Below, piece by piece: positions 32,540-45,142 of a stretch of 64,000 nucleotides of DNA. The translations under genes and the position numbers were made by a program. The stretch spans positions 1 through 64,000 of the forward strand of contig JAAAUF010000061.1 in NCBI GenBank assembly GCA_015499985.1, written 5' to 3'. The number at the start of each line of letters is the position of its first letter. The first letter of the stretch is position 1. Below the pieces are notes generated by a model that searched no databases, was not told where the DNA came from, and saw nothing but the letters and a program-made list of their open reading frames with translations. This stretch comes from Haplosporangium gracile. Taxonomy: Eukaryota > Mortierellomycota > Mortierellomycetes > Mortierellales > Mortierellaceae.

Positions 32540-35500
32540 TTACATGCCGCGCTCGAGGCGGTAGCGGGTCTCTTCACCAGGGGCAAAAATGATGCCACCA
32601 ACATGGGTCTTGCCCGTCGCAGGGTCGATATCAGCACCCGTCGTCGCCACAACAACGCCCATCGCCGACAAGCGAGTAATTTCGGCGTCGACCAATCCAC
32701 GCTCGTCACGGGGCAGCCAGATAGGCACCTGTTGGCTGTAGGTCGATGGGTGGCAGTAGGCTTGCTCCTGAAGATGAAGCAACTCAACTTCTTCTGCAGA
32801 CACTGGTTCCTCTGGCTGCATGTCCTGGTGCATCTGCAATGGCTGCTGGTGTTGAGAGATAGGCTGGCTACGACCTGAGGCGGCAGCGTCGTACAGAGAA
32901 GGATTGGGTGTAGGGAAGGCTGGGAGCTGAGACGAGACGGTTGCAACCTCATCGTATTCCTGCTTCTCTCCACCGCCATTGAGATAAGCCTTCTCGGAGG
33001 TGGGCTCGTTGATACGGGGGAGGTTGGTTAATGCCAGAGCTTGTCCACTCTCGCCGTCGGCACCCATCTCCTCGTCGTTGGTTTCTCCTGGAGCCGACTT
33101 TTCTTCGCTTCCGTCCGTGACATATCCAGCGCTGTTGACCTTCAAGTCCTTCGAGAACAACGCGACGGGGAGGAAGGTGACCAGGTGGTCAAAGGCCTCC
33201 TTCAAGTTAGAGAGCGACATGGCAGTGGCGAAGATCAGGAGAAGAAGAATGATCAGGTGAGGGATGACGTCCAGGGTCGACTGCTTCAACAAAAAGATCC
33301 CAAAGATGGTGACTTGGAAGATAAAGATTCCAGTAAATGCCTGCTTGGCCGCTACGGGAAAGGCAAGACCGCCAGTCTCGACAGGTGTATAGTAGACGTA
33401 AAGGAACTGGTGGCGGTAGACAAAGTAGAACATGGTAAAGTAAAAGGCGACAATCGGCAGGATAAGGGGCGCAATGGTCGAGTAGAGCATGCCGACCGAG
33501 AACATCAGGACCTGGGGAGGGAAGAGGGTTCCATAGTTGACCGAACTAAGTCTGCCCTGGACGTTCCAGATCTGGCGAGGGCTCTTGGCAAGAACGACGG
33601 TGAATAGGTAGTTGAGGACCAAGGGGGCGATCTGGAGAAGCTCCTTCGCAGGACCGGTCAGACCTTGGAGAAGGGCGTAGGTGATAAAGAAGGTAGAAGC
33701 AGCGGGCAACGTCGAGGCAAGAATTGAGATGACCTCCATGGGACTGAATTGGATTTCTCCGCCCGCAGGCTTGATGAGCTTTTGAAGGGTTGGGATCACA
33801 CCGTTTCCGAGACTCGTCAGAAGTAGGACGTTGACAATCAAGAAAAAGTAGTACTTCTTCATGACGGCCAGAGTAATCGTGCTGTGACGGACGTGTCCTT
33901 CAAACCTGGACATTGCGGTCAGGATGATGGGGAGCAAGGCCATGAGGATGGCCAAGAACAAGGGGGGCAAGATACCCTGGATGATACCAACGATGGCCTT
34001 GGGCAGGTCATTAAGAAATTTGAGGAAAGGCAGCAATGCGATAAGGGAGTCGAGGTTGGCAATACCGGTGACAAACAGGACGGGGATAGACCAGAGGAGG
34101 ATCAAGGCGGATGCGGCAGCCGTGGCAATAATGTGGCGAACCTTTTTAGTGACAGTGTCAAGATTGAGATGCTCCCAGACGACATCAAGAGGCGAGACCT
34201 CGACAAACATGGGCGCCATACGGAAGGGTGTTGGGTGTACGACGGTCTGAACGGCAGAATGGGCAGCAAACTGGTTATGAAAACGGATGAAAGCCGAGTT
34301 GAGGGTTGAAGAGGCGCCAGCCTTGCGGCCCTTGGCAATCAGTTGGTTGAGCTCTGAGAGTCGTTGGCTGTAGAACTCAATCAGATCGACCTTGGGTCCG
34401 ACAAGAGGCACGGCCGAGGTCCTGCCCATAGGGCGCACGGGTTCCTTGGTATCCACATCCTTCTTGTTCTTTTTGCCGTAGGCAGATTGAACATAGTTGT
34501 ATTCGGCCGACTCCAGTTTGAGGGCAATCTTGTCGCGCTCCTCGCAGAGTTTGATGAGTTCGCTGGGGTTCTTGTTAAGCCAGATCGAACGAACGCCTCC
34601 GGGGAAACGGTTGAAGATTTCAAAGAGGGCCTTTTCGGTGTTGAGTCCCCTGGGGATGGCGGTGACGAGAATGGTGGTTGACTGGGGTGTCCTGGCATGC
34701 TTTTCGCTCATCAAGTATGCATGACGACGACGCGTGTACTCCTGCATCTCCATCCACAACATGTAAACCGTCGCTCCTATAAGATGTAAAAGCAAGAGAG
34801 CATTGTGTTAGGGGCAACGGTCGAAATAGAACATTGTTGGGAAAATTGGAATGCCCTGCCCTTTTCTTTCACTTTCTACTTTTTCAAAGACGTGTTTGTC
34901 TGTTTTGGTCGTTTTGATAATCATGTTTGTCGGGGCACTTGGTACATTTTTTTTTTTTAAAAAGAAGCTTACCTGAGAAGAGGACGGTCAAGGCGAGATG
35001 GAACCAGAGACGCCAACTAACAACAATGTTACCGATGGCGAGTCTATTCAGACTGGACTTACTTTCCCTTGGTGGCTCGCCAGGCGCGGGCGGTTGCGAG
35101 TCGAGTCCGCCGATCACGTTCAATGGGATCAGGATGGGGATTCCGATTAATGTGAATGCCGAGAACAAGATACTATCCATTGGGAAACATCGTTAGATTG
35201 GATTATGTTTAGCTTAACCGTTTGAGATAAATGAAGGTGAAAATTTCCCCCTAGGTCAAACATCAAAGCAAAGTTAGGTGCGTCCTTCATGGCTCATGCC
35301 TTTTGTTATGTAGGACATTCAAGGGTGGTTTCACTGCTCCACACATTTGAAAATGATCCGATCAAAAAGAAGAGCTGAATATCCCCGTATCATGAATGAA
35401 TATGCCTTGTATTAACTTACGCGCACATGCGAAGAAAGCGGAGGAACATGTAGGCATCGAGTCCAATACGGTCGACGAGCATGTTGTCATGGACTCTGAT

Positions 35501-36076
35501 GGACGCCTTAATCCATTTCAGTAACCCACCCGCAAGTTCCGGTGACCGTATTCTAATTGACAGAGAGAGAGAGAGAGACAAAGAAGGGAAAAATTGACGT
35601 CGTGTTTTAGTGGGAGTCGAGTTGAGTCGTCATTGCCAAGTAACCGACGACTACTACGTCCGATGACCGATAGTAGTCTTGACGGTTCGCAGATATAAAA
35701 CTGAGGCGTCATTATCAAGTAGCATAACTGACTACTACTTCCAGGTTTACGGATATAAATAGTAGGATACACCCAAGTGGGTGAGGACTCTTGCTATGTG
35801 TTATATCCCTGTAGTGTCATTGCCGTCGAATCGGGGTAGACAGTCATATACAGAGTTCAGAAAGATGCTTTTAAAAGACAAAGAGACAAGGGCCAAAAAG
35901 ACTTACTCTTCGTTGACGAGGTAGGTTCTAGGTTGGTAGATTCGCTTGTTCCAATTGCGAATGATGGAGAAGGCAAAGAAGATACCGATACCGACAGCGC
36001 CGTTGAAGAGCAAGGCAGAGACGAAGGTGGCGACGGACGCATCCTGCTGCTTCTGTTCTTGTCCTAACTCTGCCAT
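32540..36076 (-). CDS. CSC1/OSCA/TMEM63-type stress-gated cation channel
   Basis: This family forms calcium-permeable mechanosensitive or osmosensitive channels in the plasma membrane or endomembranes. The model is complement(32540-34776, 34973-35172, 35421-35552, 35907-36076), 912 aa. The N-terminal membrane segments include SALLFNGAVGIGIFFAFSII at 20-39 and a second near ILFSAFTLIGIPILIPLNVIG. A third segment (LWFHLALTVLFS) spans the last intron. The cytosolic domain follows (TILVTAIPRGLNTEKALFEI, FVEVSPLDVVWEHLNL). The seven-helix channel core covers about 400-680, with the family motif around FLITYALLQGL-like and YRHQFLYVYYTPVETGG. The last 190 residues are hydrophilic, with Gln-rich and acidic patches, beyond the core family length. 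Intron 1 (354 nt) contains a diverged internal duplication. It could be any paralogue (RSN1, PHM7, CSC1). Confidence 0.92.
35627..35761. repeat. Diverged tandem duplication inside CSC1 intron 1
   Basis: Unit A (35627-35700) and unit B (35706-35761) share, in the same order, CGTCATT(G/A)(C/T)CAAGTA, GACTACTAC, then a G-rich segment and CAGATATAAA / GGATATAAA. The units differ by gaps. They look like an old duplication or the remnant of a small repetitive element within the intron. Confidence 0.55.
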
Positions 36077-36531
36077 TTTGGATATTGAAGTGGAGTTGTT
36101 TCTGGTATTATATCCGCCAGGGGTAAAGTGTAAAAAAGTGTTGTCTTCTGTCCTGTCTCAGTCAAGGTGAAGTAAGTAGCCAAGAAAGGTGCCAGTCAGG
36201 GTTTCGCTTCGTCCTGTGGTTTGCTCAGTCTCAGGGTCGAGGGGTTGGTAGGAAAGGAAGGAAGGAATGCACAGGGAATGAGCAAGTGGGCAAGTGGAGG
36301 GGGGAATGAATGAAGGAAAGAAGTAAGGAAGGAAATAAAGAAAAGAAGGAGAAAGCGAGAGGTAAAAGAGCGAGGAGGAGTGGAGGAGGAGTGGAGGAGG
36401 AGTGGAGGAGAAGTGAAGAAGAAAGGGGAGAGAGAGTGGAGGGCAGGAAGAAGAAGAAGAAGAAGAAGAAGAAAAAGAAAAAGAACAGAAAGGATGAGAG
36501 GGAAGAAGAAAGTCGAGACAGGTGAGGAGAA

Positions 36532-36571
<40 letters not shown>

Positions 36572-38776
36572 AGACGGAAAAAGTAGCTCTACCCATTATA
36601 TAGCTTTCTGGCTGTAAAATAGCTTGATTAAATTGACCGGCCGCCTGCCTTCCATTTATCCTTGCCTTGCTGTGTGTGCCTCTTTTGCCCATAATGACCT
36701 TACCTACAGTAGTTACTAAGGCTAATCTCGTCCTTAACAAACAACAAACATATCCATGTTGATGGCGGCAAAAACCATCGGCATGTTTACTCCCTCCCTC
36801 TCTCTCTCTTTCTCTTTTTCATCCTTTCGTTCTTGACAAAATCAGATCCGATCCCCTACACCATCGGCCATCCACCCACTAACAGTAATCCAGTTCATCC
36901 CCTATACCCTTGGACTCGTCACCTAGCTTATCACAGACAACTCACTGCCATCATCTTCTCTCTTAAGGTTGCAGCACACCCGCTAGAGTGCAAACCCGCA
37001 CCGTTTGAGAATCGCGATGCTACCGAGCTAATGATGCACCAAGTCGCGTTCATTCGTCATTATGAAATACTACTATTTTCATTAGTTCACAACAACAACA
37101 ATAGCAACAACGCTGTGGATTACCAACGAGACTAAAACCCTTTTTGTTCCCCTCTTTTTTTTGCTGCTTGGAGGTCTGGACATCATTAAAATGACCGTGG
37201 TGTTAACAAACCATTAGTCGTGCTGTTTATTTTCTAACCGTCTCTTTTCTTCTTTCTAATGCGATTGTGCGCAAAAGAAAACTCGATTCTGCCTGCCCCA
37301 GAGATGATACTGCTCCCACATCATGAACCCGCACCTCTCAATTCCCGATCTATCGCACATACCGTTCGCTGTTCATGGTCATGCCATACTTACAAGACAC
37401 TCATATGGATGTATGCACCAACTCAAAAAAAGCACTGGAGTGAAAAGGTGTCCAGGCAGGACAGTGCTCTCTCGCACCAACGAGATCCACCAATTAAACA
37501 CCTGCCCTTACCCTTTTCCCTGGCTATCTGCTTATTTCATCTTTTTTTTTTTGTTTCTTTTGCACCCTTGCCCCCTCCTGTCTGCTCTCTGACTCTCGCT
37601 TTTTTTTTTTTTTTCTTTGACCCCTTATTCGCATGTCTTTAACTTTGACCTCAACGACTGCAATGACTTTTTTTTTTCTTGATGGTTCTTGTCGTTTTTT
37701 CTACCACTCATGTTCCTTGCCTTTTTTCAGGTCCAAGATGTATACCCATACAGGTATAAAACAGGGTATGCAAACAAGCTTTTTTCATTTCTTTTGGAGT
37801 GCAGCGGGAGTGGGGTGGACTGGGGTATCGTATTGCAACAAAACACCAAAAGAAAAAAAAATAACAAGAACTGCGTGGATGTGAGCATCTAGATTCAAGT
37901 CTTTGTTGTGCATCTGTGGGCAAGTACAGTACAAGTACACTGGTTTTTTTTTTTTACAAACCTACTGGGTATTTTTTTGCACACTCACCTTTGGGTTCTG
38001 GGCCTTTTGCTGACTTTTCTCACTGTTATTTTTTGTGGTATGCCACTTTAACTTGCTCTTTTGGTTCTTTGATGCCATTCTTTCTATCCTCACCTTCTAC
38101 TTCCCTATCCTCTTCTTTCCCCTTCCACATAACAACCTCGGGCGAAATGAAAGTAAAAAAATAAAAAAATAAAAATGTCCGACTTTCACCAAAAACAAGG
38201 TTCACTCAAGCTGCAACTATCTCTTTACTCTGTGGCTGTCGTATAGACTCCGCTCCAAATCCATGCATTCTTTTTTTTTTTAAAAAAAAAATTTATTGCG
38301 TCGTGGGTGTGCGTGCAGTGAATCCATTCATTCCAAAATGATGATGATGGTGATGAGGTCAGCTCCTGTCTCTTTGCCCAGCTGGATCCCATCTAGCCTC
38401 TTTCAAATGCCTGTACGCCTTACTATGATCCGGCTCTCTCGAACACCTCGGACGGCTTGACAAGTTCGTTCTCGCTATTCCAAAACTCCCGAAAATGGGA
38501 TCGATTGTATTTCTAGTCCATACCCAAATCATTATCTTTTGTTCTCGAGAACCAAGGACTGGACCCTGTTTATTTATTTCTGTCCTGTTTCTGTTTCTGT
38601 TTTGTGTTGTGGCCTACACGATTGCGCACGTCTACTGTTTATCATGCATAACCCTTCTTCGGATAAAAAAATTCACTCATGCAAATATGTGAAAAAACAT
38701 AAGGACAGTATTATTGACACCAAATGGCTTAATTCATTGCCAAACTTTCTCGACACTGCTGAACAAGAGAGAAAGC
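36077..38776. other. Intergenic region: CSC1 promoter and UFD1 3' flank
   Basis: These 2.7 kb hold no gene I can support. From 36240 to 36590 the plus strand is nearly all purine, with a repeated GGAGGAGTG unit (36370-36415), a (GAA)n block (about 36445-36480) and a (GA)n block (36538-36566). This is the CT-rich leader of CSC1 on its coding strand. A T12/A10 block lies at 38270-38291. Open frames near 36833-37640 have no plausible start or codon bias. Confidence 0.55.
36301..36590. repeat. 290-bp polypurine tract with GGAGGAGTG, GAA and GA repeats
   Basis: The plus strand is almost free of pyrimidines here. It comprises about four copies of a GTGGAGGAG unit, then a GAA/AAG array and a (GA)n array of about 14 units. 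It lies upstream of the CSC1 start (36076, minus strand), so the transcript's leader would be CT-rich. Confidence 0.8.
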
Positions 38777-40894
38777 TTAGCGCATGGTGTTGCCTTTGCC
38801 CTGGAAGGGAACAAGATCAGGCTTGGGTTCTGAACTGGGCGCCTGTGCCGCAGGTGTAGGGGCCCTGGAGACACTGGCCGCAGACGAGACAGACGGACTG
38901 GGCGAGTTGGCCCCGCTACCCCTGGCAGTTGCATTTTTGCGTGGTGGGCGAAGCGTCTGTCCCGACCCCTCAAAGGTTGGCTCCTTATTGGCCTGCTCTT
39001 CCGCCTCCCTGATTTTGTCTTCATCCGTCTTGCGGGGCACATACTTGTATCCAAAATACAAACTACCCACAGACAAGTTCAATGGCGCTGGTGCTTCCGA
39101 TCCATTCTTATCCAACACATCCACCTGCTTGCCCTTGATTGCTGATGCTGAGCTACCTGTTGTTGTAGGTGTCGCCGTTGCAGCGGTTGATTTTCCAGCA
39201 GATTTGCTAATTAGGACGAAGGCATTCATTGCACAGCTGGTTAGCTATTGTTTCACAAACCAACTGCCTTTCGCACGTGACAAAAAAAAAGAACAAAAAA
39301 AAAGAAAGACCCAGTGATTGAGTGATTGTCAGCCTGTGCTTAACGTAGAATTTGTCAAGACTCAGTTACCTTTTGCTTCCACCAGCAGGTGTCAGCCTCT
39401 GCCCTTGACCCTCAAAGGGAATCTTCTTGGCGCTATCAGGCGTCGCCATCCTCTCCTCTACCTCCTTTCTCAGCTTGCTCTCCTATTTGTACCATTTGTT
39501 AAAACAAGGTAACGTGTTGGTCAGCCGACAATATTCAGAATCAGCTAGACGTATCCACATGTCCACCCAAAAAAATGATTGACAAGAACGTATAATCCTA
39601 CCAAGACGGGTCGACTTCTTGGGACGGGAGTGGGCTCCTGATATCCAACAGGGGGCGCAAAGTCGACTTCAAGATCTGTTTCGACAATCGAAATACCAAC
39701 TCCAGGAGGCTTGATCTCCATGACTAGAATTCCATAGATCTTGTCGTTGTAAGAAATCTCAATGTTGTCGCCTTTGGTCAATGTCGAAAAATTGCGAAGC
39801 GCATTCTCCAGCCTATCGAATAAAGTAGGTTATGACAAGATGTCAGTCGAGCTTCCTGTGGTTTCAATCCTTGTGTGACAACAGAATGATGTATCCGTCC
39901 AAAAGAGAGAAGGTTGACAGGACTTACACAGCCTTGGGATCACTGATATCCAAAAAGTCGACGCTCTGAGGCTGGATCTTGACAAAACTTCCGAGAGGGA
40001 GTCCAACGCTCTTGGCTGTAACAAGGTCTCCTTCTGAAAGCGCCAATGTTTTCATCATCTATTTACACATAAAAAAAGTCAAATGCATCCAAAGAGGTCA
40101 GGGGTTTTGAAGGGCGACACGAGTTGCACGAAAACGCCAAGTGTAAAATAGTCATTCCCTCTTGTTAGAAAAAGAGGTCAAAACTCCATTGATGAGAGAC
40201 ATACCCAGTGAGGCAAGTAAACACGTCCTTCCTCTGCGATAAACTCGAGCACACCGGCGTGTGTTGACTGTGATCCCTTGGAGAGCTCAAACAGCATAGG
40301 GTACTGGATATGGAGAGAGGCTACACACCGAATAATTAAATTAACATTACGTGTTAGACTTCTGGCTCTGTGGCGATCGCTTTTACACTGATAACTGTTC
40401 AACAACAAAGAGTTTGAAAAAACTTACCGAGCTTCGCCAATGCGGATTGTGGCAAAATGACTAGTGGAAGACACACATAAACGAACAAAGAAGCACAGTC
40501 GTCGATGGTAAGTATTCAATCAAAGCTCCCCTATCCATTTCAACCACAAAAAGAGATATAGGTAGTCCACCAAATATCAAGCTTACTCTTTCCACCGTGG
40601 TTGACGTTTTGACGCTCGTTTCCTTGCATCATAGCAACAGAATAGCATCGGTACTGCTCGTTGAATCCGCCTCCTCTGGAGCTGCCATATCCGCCCATGC
40701 CGTAGCTGGGGTAGTCGTCATATCCGTTGTACTATATAGTTTTCACAACAAAGCCGAACATGGGACACAATGTCAGCAAGTTGCGGTCTAACGCTTGAAG
40801 ACGTTCTTCCTGTGAGTGCAATGAGCCCCTGTATGGCATGTATGCAATGAATGCAGCGCAGCTGTCTTCTGCATGAGTGTCGATAGTTTACCAT
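38777..40894 (-). CDS. UFD1: UFD1, ubiquitin-recognition subunit of the Cdc48-Ufd1-Npl4 complex
   Basis: It binds polyubiquitin and delivers substrates to Cdc48/p97 in ER-associated and chromatin-associated degradation. The model is complement(38777-39206, 39370-39482, 39602-39812, 39928-40058, 40205-40320, 40428-40460, 40587-40731, 40892-40894), 393 aa. The first coding exon is just the ATG, followed directly by the donor GTAAAC. The double-psi-barrel domain starts [16 protein letters not shown], with [46 protein letters not shown] and [13 protein letters not shown]-terminal Cdc48-binding SHP-type boxes occur as FEGQGQRL and FEGSGQTLR, and the protein ends with a third related FQGKGNTMR. It is divergent from NAA35 across 559 bases. 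Confidence 0.95.
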
Positions 40895-41453
40895 GATATC
40901 GCTTTTGTTGGTTGTCTTGTTCGTTAAGTTGACTGAATTCCTTCTGGTCGTTGATGAGGTGTGCGCTGGTTGCTCTTTGCTGTTGCGTAGCTAGTTTATG
41001 TTGCTGTTGACGACGGAAGTGCTGGCGACAAAGAAAGAAGTGTCGAAGTAATGATAAGAAAAAAAAAGAGCGGCAAAGTCAAAAGGAAAAGACGAAGGGT
41101 GTACGCAGTCAAGACACGTTTACGCGGCCATCTAAAGGGCAGTCAGTCTGCGGTGTAATTTTTGTTTATTACTAGTCCCACGTGCATCTTTGTCTATTCA
41201 GTCAACCAAAAAGTCCCTTTTTTTTATCCACCATTATAATCGAACTACATACCACTCATACTTTCTCACACAGACACGTCCAAAGGAACACTTCGAGCAA
41301 GGGAGTCATTCACCCTTCAGGCACAAGGGCACAAAGGACTACCACACTCGGGACACATTTACACACTAGCAAGGAATCCAAGTCCTAGATCGGACACACA
41401 TACACCCCTCTTTGAATTCCCTCACTGATCAGCAAGAAGAGGACTTGCCAAAG
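40895..41453. promoter_or_regulatory. Shared divergent promoter of UFD1 and NAA35
   Basis: The two start codons point away from each other, 559 bases apart, so the leaders and core promoters of both genes must lie here. No TATA box or specific factor site was clear. Confidence 0.55.
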
Positions 41454-44400
41454 ATGGATCATGGTGAGGACCACAATCACCTCACCCGCTCCCCCTTCAC
41501 CGCAGTGCACGGTTTCGAAATTCCTTTTCTTCAAGTGCTGAGGAAAACCCCAGTGGACTCGCAAACTTCTCAATTGACCACCGTTTTACTATATATCCCT
41601 CCCCTCATTTTCAGGAAACGAGGTCCCGCGCCTTAACTCATTGACGACAAAGCTCAGTCTTAACAGCTCCGTCTACCCGTACGAGGATGTCACCGCTTTG
41701 CTTGATACCGCCACCAAAGGTATGCGACATATATTCCGGAAACACTTTGTCGTAACTGTCGTAATCTCGTAACAGGATGACTACTTACTTACACCAAAAA
41801 AATTCTGAATCGCTATGTTAGATATGGATATCGGTCAGTTGATACAAGACCGGACCTTCAGCTTATTTGATGCCATGTGCGCCATTGTGGTACGGGCATC
41901 AGTCAACTCACACTGAAGCTGTTTGGTGTCAATTTTCTTAACCAATAACTCCGGGGAAACATGCGGAACTAACACAAAAGGACAACCAAATGCTGTTCTT
42001 GTGATTTAGATCATGGACCCCAAGATGGATACAGGAATGGTCATGGACGACATTGCATCTTTCCCCGTCTTCAACATTAACAAGCGCGTGACACCTACAG
42101 AGTTTATCTGGATCTTTGACAACATCTTGATCGGACAGGTAATAACACGTCTCTTTCTTTGTCTTTCGTCATTTTTTTTTTCGTAGTTGCTGACTATTGC
42201 TAACGTAAGGATCTACTCATTACTTTGTGAATAAATAATAGATGACTTGGCTGTCAGGACACGCGCTTTCGCAAACACTTTTCACAAGTTGTCATATCCT
42301 ACGCCTTCTGGAGATCAATGAAAAAGATGATGAAGAATCTTCAGGATCTAACAAGGACAGTTCACAACCACCCAGAGAATTCCTCGTCGCTGTCCTCAAA
42401 TCCTGCGTCTTAGCCGTCGCCAAGAGCTGTGCATTGATCTGGAGCGAGATGCGAAAGGGTCAAGTATACGAAGAAGAAGATTTCATGACCAACAAGTTTG
42501 GTGTTTCCATGTTTGAGGATATCCCGACGGCGTCTTTGGTTGCAATGTTGGATCAGGCCGAGTACTGGATGGAGATCGAGGGCATTTCGTGGATCCAAAA
42601 TCATTGTGGAGACGAGGCTGGTGAAGTTCTCAAGGGTGTCATGGAGCGTATTGACTACTGCAGGGTAAGCAACTTCACATTTCATAATCAAAGGTTGCAG
42701 ATACCGCTTATATTTATTTGTGAATAGTACTATGCTTTAATGCCCAGAAGCTAACTCCGGGGCAACTAATCAGTCCTCTTATATGGCTCTGTTTCAAGTG
42801 ATTGCGCCAAAGTGCTCTCAGTACTCGCAAGCAGGCCCTCAGCTAGAAGCCATGCGGACTCATATCTCTGGACTCAAGGCAACTCATGCACTCGGAACTA
42901 CGGTCGAGGGTGCATTTGATCATACCATACATCGTCAACTGGTCGCTAATACTCCTCCAAGAGCCATAGCCCTCTTGACCTTTGACGAGGTAATCATGGA
43001 AGTCTTGGTTTTGAAAACACATGCCAATGAACGATTTGTTCCGCGTAGGTTGACTGACACATGCTAACAATGATTTGTGTTTGCTAGACAATCGAACAAC
43101 TTGCACAAATGTGCACGGACCTCATGTCGATCGGAAAGGCCTTTCCTTTCACGGACACCGCAAACTTGGTCGTAAGTTACTTGAACCTCGTCAAAAAGAG
43201 TCCTGAGTATTCATTTTCAACGCCACGAGTAAATACCAAAACTCACGCATTGGCATTTTCTATCGGAAAAATAGAACTTTTTCATACTGTTTGCGAGCCA
43301 AAAACCGGCACCAGGAGCATTCCCACGCTCGATCCTGCAGACAGTCCTCTACGAGGACCGAATCATCATGGGAATTCGCAAAGTCGACGACGTGGTCCGC
43401 GAATCCATCCAAGAAATCGTCTCGCCCGTATCATGGATCTTTGACAACTTTTACGATCTCCAGACAAAACTGGGAGGCGCCGGAAACACGACCCCAGCCT
43501 CGGAAGCACAGATCCTTAAGGCCATCCCTGAACTGGCCGAGGATACTATTTCTTCCTACAAGCTGCGGATCCAGACCAGCGTCATCATGTTTGTTGAGAA
43601 GGCGACGAAACCTTTTGTAGACACTTTGCAGATTATGGGGCAGAACACGTCGAGACAGCGGAGGAACTTGCGCAAGATTGTTCAGCTCTGGGAGTCATTG
43701 CAGGAGCAAGCTGAACTCTTCGATGCGGATGTGCATGTCGTACTGGAGGAGTTGAGAGTTCAGCAGAAGGGGTTATTGGCGAATGATGATGATGGGGCTC
43801 AGGAACAACCGGCAGCACCGTTTTATTTTGTCTCGTGGGTGTATCATATGAAGCTTTGGGTCATGGAGTGGTTTTTGCTTCTGGGATCTGAGCTCGAGCT
43901 CTATTCTCCCTTTGAGTACTCCATGGTTTACGCGTAAGGGCACTTTTAAGTTTAGACTTGATTCACAGAGAATCTTGTATGAGCTGCAGTAAGAAACATT
44001 GGCAACTAACACGTTCGCATTACTCCAATAGATATGTGGATTCGGTGCTTGGCGCGCATGCTCAACATTTACAGCGCATCCGGTCAATCATCGAGTCAGA
44101 GGTCCTAGAACCCGAACCCGTTGAACCATCAACTCCAACCATCAAAGAAACACCCGAAGAATCCAGCATCAAAGAGACCTCAGACCAAAAGAAGAAGAAG
44201 AAAAAGAAAAAGAAACCCAACACAGGCTCCTCTTTAACAACAACCGCCACAACGACAGGAAAAGTCGTCGAATACGCCAGACCGAAAAAGACGGTCCTGA
44301 TGTGGCAGTTCCTGACATCTGTCAAGATGCAATTAACAAGAGGCGTCTTTTTGATTTTGGCTGCTCTCACCAAAGCTGGTCATTTGACGACTACCCCGCC

Positions 44401-45142
44401 TCATACTGCTAGTCATGGTTTGAACGATCTCGAGACGCTTTTCGCCCACCGCTTCCGAGCCTTCCGGCTTCTGTCGTCTCCTGAGGCACTGACGTTTGAA
44501 GCCTTTTTGAACCGGCTTGACTGTGATGGCCTCGATGTAAGTTTCGTCTCTGTGGAGATGATTGAAGGAGCGCTTGGTTTGACTGCGCGAAAGATTCTTG
44601 GTAATATTAACTTTTTTTTTCCTAGTCGCTTGCTATTTTGGATTACGCGACGGACTACTTTTCGGAAGCCCAGCGAGCCTTGGACCAGCTCTTGTTACTC
44701 TCTGCGGCTGAAGCACAAGTCCTTCTCTGTGAAGACGCCTGGCGCAAGGTAAGCCAATATACTGGTCGATCTCGGGCGTCAATGTTCACTGGCATACTTC
44801 AGGAACTAATTCGGCCTCCATGGGTTTTTGCCCGCTATGAATGTGAAATAGGATATCAAAAATATGATCAAGGTGTGCATCGCAAACAAGATCGGAATCG
44901 TAGGTCTGCAAAAGGACGCAAGGATGCTCGAGTTGAGAAAGTCAACACTTGAAGCGCAGAACCGGAAACTGGCTGCATCGTCACCAGGAGGACTCAAGCT
45001 GACGGCAACACAGATCAAGTCTTCATCTTCAACAAAAACGTCAGTAGTACCAGCGTTCAAGGCGCCAGCAAGGAGGGTTGTCTTTGAATGGAAGTATCAT
45101 TCTTGGTGGCCTGTTGTCACCCTCACCTCACCATCGCCATAG
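41454..45142 (+). CDS. NAA35: NatC N-terminal acetyltransferase auxiliary subunit (Mak10/Naa35)
   Basis: It anchors NatC to ribosomes and supports acetylation of Met-Leu/Ile/Phe N-termini. Eleven exons: 41454-41463, 41615-41719, 41822-41889, 42010-42138, 42242-42664, 42774-42989, 43088-43171, 43275-43933, 44032-44536, 44626-44748, 44852-45142; 870 aa, phases consistent. The first coding exon is only 10 bases (Met-Asp-His + G). The Mak10 domain opens with MDIGQLIQDRTFSLFDAMCA, then the hallmark IMDPKMDTGM and VTPTEFIWIFDNIL. The central part includes RSILQTVLYEDRIIMGI and SPVSWIFDNFYDLQ. Residues about 600-630 hold a run of nine Lys in a disordered linker not typical of the core family. The C-terminus ends near FEWKYHSWWPVV. 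It is convergent with NUP98-96, 253 bases apart. Confidence 0.94.

Noticed and set aside
33041..33607. 188-codon frame opposite CSC1
   Set aside because: Antisense shadow of a long coding exon, with typical shadow composition (Asp, Lys, Gly, Glu) and no domain.
36833..37640. Possible exons of a small plus-strand gene
   Set aside because: Starts are non-ATG, composition is low-complexity and no splice-consistent model gave a recognisable protein.
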